In this document: piece after piece, positions 5,077 to 10,585 of the stretch
Layout: each line of letters begins with the position of its first letter
Numbering within the stretch: position 1 is the first letter of the stretch
Source of the DNA: an uncultured Eubacteriales bacterium
GTDB lineage: Bacteria > Bacillota > Clostridia > Christensenellales > UBA1242
Assembly (NCBI GenBank): GCA_958420145.1
Contig: CATZIR010000016.1
Location: 1-10,585, forward strand
Reading direction: 5' to 3'
DNA: 10,585 nt
The notes under the pieces: generated by a model
Told to the model about the DNA's origin: nothing
The model's input: only the letters and a program-made list of their open reading frames with translations
The model's database searches: none
Translations under genes and position numbers: made by a program

Positions 5077-8000
5077 ATGCAAAACAACTTAGATAAATAC
5101 GGATTGGTAAAAGTTAAGAACCCAAATGGAAAATTCCTAAGGAATATCATTCTTGGGTTATGCTTGCTTTTAATGTCTTTCGGAGGCTTCGCCTTCGGTT
5201 CTTTGTTGCCTAAAAAAGACAACTTTAAAATAGTCGAAGCTGCTAGTGGTAACATTAAACAACAGGAAGAGAAGGGTATACAGCTCATTTGGTATGATGG
5301 AGAATACATAGATTACCAATTATGGGATGATCCAGACTGTCTTGATAGAGTTTGCACATTTATGCATAACAAAAATGATAGATTTGTTAAAAATAGCCTC
5401 AAACGTCCTATTCGCTGGGCACAGATTGATATTCAAAAATCTGGATATTACGACACTGGTTCTAATGTGCCTTTTGTATTTGATTTTGATTTTCCTGTAT
5501 TTATAAATGCAACTCATTCCGTGTCTTATGGTCGTGGCAGTAAGGGTTTTTTAGGATTGGGTGGAAGTTACGATGGTAATGTTTTCGTAATCGAAAAAGG
5601 TACAGTTTACTTAGGTGCAAATATATACTGGGGTAATGTTTCTTATAGTGCTGGTGTGGAGAATAAAGGACATATCATTATAGAACAAATTACAGAAAAG
5701 TCGGATTCTTTTATTTTAGTCAATGGTGGACTATTGAACATATGTGGTGGAACTGGAAGTGATGGACACGTAGTTCCAGATGAAGACATAGTGAGTGTAA
5801 GATTTCGATTCATGGATTTTCCAAACAATTCAAAAAATAATAATCGAAAAAATAGCGTAATTACAGTAAATGGTGGAACTGTAAATGTAAATGGTATAGA
5901 CCCAAAAACTTCACAAACTTACAAAAGTAGTTATGTGGAGTTTGTAAGGAATGCTCGTCATGGTAATGCAGACTCTACTTCTGAAATAAAGGACTACATA
6001 GCTGGTTCTTCAATTTTGGCTGTAAAAGGAACAGTAAATATTAATTATGGGCAGTTTAGATTAAATTATGGTGCTCCAATTTCAGTTGAAAGTGATGCTA
6101 CTTTAAATGTTAATGGTGGTTTATTTGAAAATAATTTGGGTGGTGCTATCAAAGGAACAAATATAAATGTTCGTGGTGGTACGTTTAAAGGTAACACTTA
6201 CTATAGTGCTATTTCTGGAACCAATCTAAACATCACTGGGGGAACTTTTGATTCCAATACTAGTAATAACAAAGGTGGCGCCATATTGGCTAAAGGACGC
6301 AACAACTTTATTTCTGGCGCGACATTCACTAATAACAAAGCATATAGCTATGGTGGTGCAATTTGCTTTGACGAAGACGATATCACTGCAACAACCAAAA
6401 ACTATTTAGGAACTAACACTTATAAAGGTAATGATGCAATTTCCGATAAAAATGTAGTAGGTTATGGTCGTGACATATTCATTAAGTCTGATGTTACTAT
6501 TTGTGGTGAACAAAAGAATTCTAGTAAAATTGGCGATGAATTATATTTTCAACCATGGGGATACAGGAGTAGTATGCTTTATAAGTACTACCTAACAATT
6601 ACTAATACTGGCTCATCAGATTATGACTTTTCTCATAATATCAATATTGGCATCTATGACAGCACTACACAACGAAAAATGAGCCAGTCAACTGGAACGT
6701 TAATATATGGCTCTCCTTTGATTACTGTAAACCAAGGAACCTCTGGCAAAGTAAGTATAAACAATGTTAAACTTCACTTTGATACTCCTAGTTTAATAGG
6801 TCCTCAAAATTACGAAAGTATTACACTAGTTCAATATAATGATTCTAGTTTAACTAATTTTGAAAAGCTTTCTTCGTTCTATATTAACGAAACTGGCTAT
6901 GGCTTAACGATCAATGACCCAAACATTTATACTATAAAAGTTGATAATGCGGTTGCAAAAGTTACAAATGGAGATTTTTCAAATTTTTTTGATAATATCT
7001 ACGATTCGTTTAGTACTGCAGAAGCTTTGTATAAAAAATATGGAACAACTTCAACTGTACGTTTACTAAAAGATGTTGAATTGAATAGAGCAATAAATAT
7101 AAATAGTAATATCATTCTCGATGGCGATGATTGGGAACATCATGTCCTTACAAGAAAAATTAATAGTATTAGCTCTAATACAGGTCTTGACACTGCGTTT
7201 AACTTCTTTAATGTTCAAAGTGGAACATTAAAGCTAGTTAATATAGATTTTGATGGTTCTAATAATAACGAATCTTCTTATAACGCAAATAAAGATCTAG
7301 GTAGTTTCTTAAATATTAGCGCTGGAGCTACTGTTAATTGTTTATACGATGTTTACTTTAGAAATAATTACGGAAATTCTGCTGTTGTAAATGCAGGAAC
7401 TTTTGCCATTGCTCCCAACAACTCGTCCGCTGGATTTGGTTTTACATATAATGATTCTCGCTTAAAGAATGGTGGCGCAATTAATAACTCTGGAACCTTG
7501 CTTGCAGATATTTCAGATGACGGAACAATAACATTTGCTAACAACACTGGAGCAAACGGTGGTGCAATTTTTAACACCGGCAATATATCATTTATCACAG
7601 ATGATAGAGATAGCCAAATACTCTTTAATAACAATTTGTCTAATAGCCTTGGTGGTAGCATATATACAACCAAAGGAACAGTTAGTTTTTCAGGCGTAAA
7701 ATTAACTAATAGCGAAGGCGTTTTCAGCATTGTCGCTAAAAATTGTAATGCTGGCGCATCAGAATTAACAGGATCATTTATAGATGCTAGAGGTACTGCA
7801 AATGTAACTATTGATGGCTTATCTATTCTTAGTAATGCCCAAGATGCAATATCGACTACACCAATTCATATGGAAAGTAGTGGAACTTTGCGTATTATTA
7901 ATGCTGAAATTAACACACCAGAAGACCAAATTTACTCCGAAAAAAATGTATACTTTGGTAGTTCATCAAAGAATGGACAATTTATTCAAAATGGTGGTCA

Positions 8001-10585
8001 TGTTTATTTCTTTGATGCTGGATGCAAAGCCATTATAGAAAATGATGACTACGAGTTTCCAAACAACTTAAGATTGTATTACGAAAGTTCTTATCTAACA
8101 GAAGGTATGACTGTTGCACAATGGCCTTCTGCGGTTTCTGGTATTGCTAGCACAGTAATATTAGCCAATACTATTTCTAAAGATAATAAGGTATGTATCA
8201 CTACTCAAGCGAACAATCTTGTTAAAACTCAATATACAACAAATGCTCAAGCAAAACTTGATTATAAAGTTAATGGCGTTGCTCAAACTACTATTTACGG
8301 CGACCTTGCTGATTTGATATCAAGAATTGATGAGTTCAGCAATGCTACTGATTTTACTATAACAGTCTTGAAAAATATTACTTTAACTGAAGTTATTACT
8401 ATTGATACATTTGATTTTAGATTGAAAGCCGATAATGATATTACCATAACCACTTCTTTAACCGATAGTGCAATGTTCTACTTTTATTCTGATGTTACAT
8501 TTGGTGGTGGTACCGGTATGTTAACATTTGACGGTGGCTCTACAACTAGAACTAGTGAACTTTTTTGGGTTGCGATAAGTGATGGTGAAACTTACTTAAC
8601 ATTTGACTCAAATGTCACCATTACTGGCGGAAGTAACTCAGGAACTAACTCTGCTTCAGCAATCTATGCAACGAATACGCAAATTAACTTTGGTGGTGAT
8701 GGATGTAAAAATATTTACATTAAAAACATTAATGTCAGCAGTTGTTCTGTTATTTATTCTGAAAATTCAACCTTAAACTTTGGAGAAGGAGTAATTTTCC
8801 AAAATAATAAAGCAACATATCTTATTAATGCTGACGAAAATTCTACATTAAACATATCTAATACCAAATTTTTAAATAACTCAACAGATACTTCAAATAG
8901 TGCACTTATAAAAGCAATTAATACAGCGACAAATATATCTAATGCTCAATTTATTGATAATAATACGAAATATTACATTATAGATGTTTATGGATTAACA
9001 ATGGCTGATTCAACATTCTCAGGTAATGAGAGCAATTGCGTAAATATCGGTTATAATGGATCTTCTACGAATAGTATAACAAACACAGCGTTCAGAGAAA
9101 ACAAGGGAAATATTGTATCTATTGGAGGCGCAAATGTAACTGCAACTTTAAATAATTGTAGTTTTATTGATAATTTGCCTGAAGATGGTAATGGGGAAAC
9201 GGATACCTTGACGGTTAGTGACAATGCTACCGTGACCCTAGAACAATGTAATTTCAAAGGGAATACAGTTAAAAAAAGTTCTGAGCGCTTTTCAGGTGGA
9301 TTTATAGTTTACGTTGTAGGTGGCTCAACAGTTTACATTAAAGAAGGAACTATTTTTGATGGTAACTCTTCGCCAAGTGGTGCAATTATATCTGTAAACA
9401 CTGTCAGCAGTAGTGGCAGTACTTCAAAATGCTATATAAATGGGACATCATCTAATCCAGTTATTTTCAAAAACAATAGCACAACGACAAATACACTTGC
9501 TGCCGTTCCATTAATAAATGCGTCAGGTTTGTCTTCTAATTTGTCTTTGATTTCATTGTCATATTGTAATATTGAAAATAACGAAGTTCCAAATGTTATT
9601 TACGGCAATGCTGCAACAGTGTCTTTAACTGGCGGCGTAAACATAAAAACAAAACAGCCTAATGTAAATGGTTTTTGGGGAACGAAATATATTGGTATAT
9701 TTGTTTACGGCTCAGGTTATTCTAGTGGAAGTTATGCATTATCAATTAATGGCGTAAATACCATAGATGCAGGCAAAGGTTTCACGGCAATAAACTTGTG
9801 TGCACCAATGAGATTAATGGCTCCTGCAACCACAATAGTGGGTAATGTTAAACTTGGTGGCTCTAGCAGCAACAACATTGATATTTTTGGAAATAATTAT
9901 ACGCAAAAGATAACACTTTCTGGATTAAGTAATGTTTACACAGAAGCCTACTCAAAAAATAATAGTGACAAATATTATGTTGCTCGCTTTATGGTTCCAG
10001 CATATGCTTCGAGTTTTTCTGATGTCTTTGAAGTTGAAGAAGGAAGTCAATATCAACTAACACAAGGAAACACCACCACTTATCAAATCTACGCAGTTCT
10101 AGCAAATGTTGAGTTGAGTCAAATAGGTAGTGATGGCACATCAACATTCATTGGTTACTATGATTCATTGAATTCTGTTTCTCAAAAATTATCAGATTAT
10201 GGTGCTGGTGATTTCAAAGTAAAAATTCTTGTTTCAAGTCTACCTGAAACAAGTGGTTTTGAAGTATGGGATATCAATGTCATTCTAGTTTCTGCAGTAG
10301 ACACAATAGTTAACTTTAACTTGAGCAACACAGGTTGTTGTATTCTACTCGAAAGTGAAGGTGGTTTAACGATTGGCGGTACGGCTTCAGGCGAAAATGG
10401 TTTAATAACAATAAAAGCATCTAACTTCACAGAAATTATTTCTTGTGGACAAACGAGGTCAGATTTAGTCATTAATAATGTAAATATTTCAGATATAGAT
10501 GCAACCAATGAATGCTCTATCATTTATGCTGAATACAATAATGTTATTATTAATGGTGGAACATTCAATAATAATAATATTAACA
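5077..10585 (+). CDS. Giant secreted modular beta-helix (Pmp-like) surface protein, 3' end outside window
   Basis: An unbroken frame of 1836 codons continues past the right edge. Residues 1-23 are polar/basic and 24-44 hydrophobic (IILGLCLLLMSFGGFAFGSLL), then VEAAS (53-57) offers a possible signal-peptidase site. The rest is Gly/Asn/Thr/Ser-rich with parallel beta-helix-type repeats. FxxN motifs occur at 350, 370, 391, 417, 820, 850, 1241, 1265, 1292, 1314, 1339, 1363, 1393, 1427, 1464 and 1830. GGAI or close variants occur at 355, 400, 426, 799, 828 and 859. This FxxN/GGAI pairing is that of chlamydial Pmp repeats and related adhesins. Strand-rich segments (about 466-628, 949-1060, 1589-1680) each precede a segment with a YxxL-like motif and an [LI]L-rich strand (about 629-688, 1065-1128, 1684-1745), so helix blocks recur. 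No anchor, autotransporter barrel or catalytic motif is visible, but the C-terminus is missing. Likely a surface adhesin or stalk; a polysaccharide lyase is less likely. Partner unknown. Confidence 0.85.
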   Translation, partial: MQNNLDKYGLVKVKNPNGKFLRNIILGLCLLLMSFGGFAFGSLLPKKDNFKIVEAASGNIKQQEEKGIQLIWYDGEYIDYQLWDDPDCLDRVCTFMHNKNDRFVKNSLKRPIRWAQIDIQKSGYYDTGSNVPFVFDFDFPVFINATHSVSYGRGSKGFLGLGGSYDGNVFVIEKGTVYLGANIYWGNVSYSAGVENKGHIIIEQITEKSDSFILVNGGLLNICGGTGSDGHVVPDEDIVSVRFRFMDFPNNSKNNNRKNSVITVNGGTVNVNGIDPKTSQTYKSSYVEFVRNARHGNADSTSEIKDYIAGSSILAVKGTVNINYGQFRLNYGAPISVESDATLNVNGGLFENNLGGAIKGTNINVRGGTFKGNTYYSAISGTNLNITGGTFDSNTSNNKGGAILAKGRNNFISGATFTNNKAYSYGGAICFDEDDITATTKNYLGTNTYKGNDAISDKNVVGYGRDIFIKSDVTICGEQKNSSKIGDELYFQPWGYRSSMLYKYYLTITNTGSSDYDFSHNINIGIYDSTTQRKMSQSTGTLIYGSPLITVNQGTSGKVSINNVKLHFDTPSLIGPQNYESITLVQYNDSSLTNFEKLSSFYINETGYGLTINDPNIYTIKVDNAVAKVTNGDFSNFFDNIYDSFSTAEALYKKYGTTSTVRLLKDVELNRAININSNIILDGDDWEHHVLTRKINSISSNTGLDTAFNFFNVQSGTLKLVNIDFDGSNNNESSYNANKDLGSFLNISAGATVNCLYDVYFRNNYGNSAVVNAGTFAIAPNNSSAGFGFTYNDSRLKNGGAINNSGTLLADISDDGTITFANNTGANGGAIFNTGNISFITDDRDSQILFNNNLSNSLGGSIYTTKGTVSFSGVKLTNSEGVFSIVAKNCNAGASELTGSFIDARGTANVTIDGLSILSNAQDAISTTPIHMESSGTLRIINAEINTPEDQIYSEKNVYFGSSSKNGQFIQNGGHVYFFDAGCKAIIENDDYEFPNNLRLYYESSYLTEGMTVAQWPSAVSGIASTVILANTISKDNKVCITTQANNLVKTQYTTNAQAKLDYKVNGVAQTTIYGDLADLISRIDEFSNATDFTITVLKNITLTEVITIDTFDFRLKADNDITITTSLTDSAMFYFYSDVTFGGGTGMLTFDGGSTTRTSELFWVAISDGETYLTFDSNVTITGGSNSGTNSASAIYATNTQINFGGDGCKNIYIKNINVSSCSVIYSENSTLNFGEGVIFQNNKATYLINADENSTLNISNTKFLNNSTDTSNSALIKAINTATNISNAQFIDNNTKYYIIDVYGLTMADSTFSGNESNCVNIGYNGSSTNSITNTAFRENKGNIVSIGGANVTATLNNCSFIDNLPEDGNGETDTLTVSDNATVTLEQCNFKGNTVKKSSERFSGGFIVYVVGGSTVYIKEGTIFDGNSSPSGAIISVNTVSSSGSTSKCYINGTSSNPVIFKNNSTTTNTLAAVPLINASGLSSNLSLISLSYCNIENNEVPNVIYGNAATVSLTGGVNIKTKQPNVNGFWGTKYIGIFVYGSGYSSGSYALSINGVNTIDAGKGFTAINLCAPMRLMAPATTIVGNVKLGGSSSNNIDIFGNNYTQKITLSGLSNVYTEAYSKNNSDKYYVARFMVPAYASSFSDVFEVEEGSQYQLTQGNTTTYQIYAVLANVELSQIGSDGTSTFIGYYDSLNSVSQKLSDYGAGDFKVKILVSSLPETSGFEVWDINVILVSAVDTIVNFNLSNTGCCILLESEGGLTIGGTASGENGLITIKASNFTEIISCGQTRSDLVINNVNISDIDATNECSIIYAEYNNVIINGGTFNNNNIN

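Noticed and set aside
4947..5309. A 120-codon minus-strand frame over the start of the giant gene.
   Set aside because: It covers the ribosome binding site and signal region of the well-supported plus-strand gene and shows no family motif.
6977..6990. A run of seven Ts in the giant gene as a phase-variation tract.
   Set aside because: Seven bases is short for slippage-based switching and such runs are common in AT-rich genes; the frame is intact.
7368..7730. A 120-codon minus-strand frame inside the giant gene, and similar ones at 9051-9257 and 10197-10523.
   Set aside because: Their Pro/Leu/Val-rich translations mirror the Asn/Thr/Gly-rich repeats on the plus strand; they are antisense shadows.
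7811..8038. A 75-codon plus-strand frame in another phase of the giant gene.
   Set aside because: Fully inside the continuous main frame, no ribosome binding site; a frame shadow rather than evidence of a frameshift.
5700..10585. The Asn/Gly-rich repeats as a DNA-level tandem repeat or CRISPR-like array.
   Set aside because: The repetition is at protein level only; there are no near-identical evenly spaced DNA repeats.

Overview
The window comes from an AT-rich bacterial genome that uses the standard code: UGA never appears in frame in the genes, and all three visible gene ends are TAA. Promoters look like sigma-70/sigma-A sites (TTGACA or TTGTCA, 17-18 bp, TATAAT-like). Two of the three complete gene starts have purine-rich ribosome binding sites, and each visible gene 3' end is followed closely by an intrinsic terminator. 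Together with an RNase R-type exonuclease and a very long secreted beta-helix protein, this suggests an uncultured low-GC bacterium, plausibly a host-associated Bacillota/Clostridia-like lineage. That placement is an inference; no rRNA or other strong marker is present.

Layout, all on the plus strand. (1) 1-524: C-terminal part of an RNase R-type 3'-5' exoribonuclease, with its terminator built around the stop codon. (2) 525-739: AT-rich spacer with a two-copy 32-bp tandem repeat and a promoter placed unusually close to the next start codon. (3) 740-1528: a classical short-chain dehydrogenase/reductase with all catalytic residues, followed by a strong terminator. (4) 1529-2124: spacer holding that terminator, a second inverted copy of the same hairpin, a possible gene relic with one in-frame stop, and the valS promoter. 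(5) 2125-4578: a complete 817-residue valyl-tRNA synthetase whose motifs resemble the archaeal/Rickettsia (type 2) form rather than the usual bacterial one, then a terminator. (6) 4579-5076: a 498-bp AT-rich control region with six same-strand TTGTC motifs and two candidate tandem promoters. (7) 5077 to the right edge: an uninterrupted frame of 1836 codons that runs off the window. It encodes a secreted, modular, Pmp-like parallel beta-helix protein.

The genes do not form an obvious operon: each complete gene has its own promoter candidate, and each visible gene end has a terminator. RNase R and ValRS are housekeeping functions, the SDR is a metabolic enzyme of unknown substrate, and the giant protein is probably an accessory surface or adhesion factor. 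The most interesting parts are the giant protein, its repeated-motif upstream region, and the atypical ValRS. I did not find a CRISPR array, a tRNA, an insertion sequence or an obvious new multi-gene defence system.
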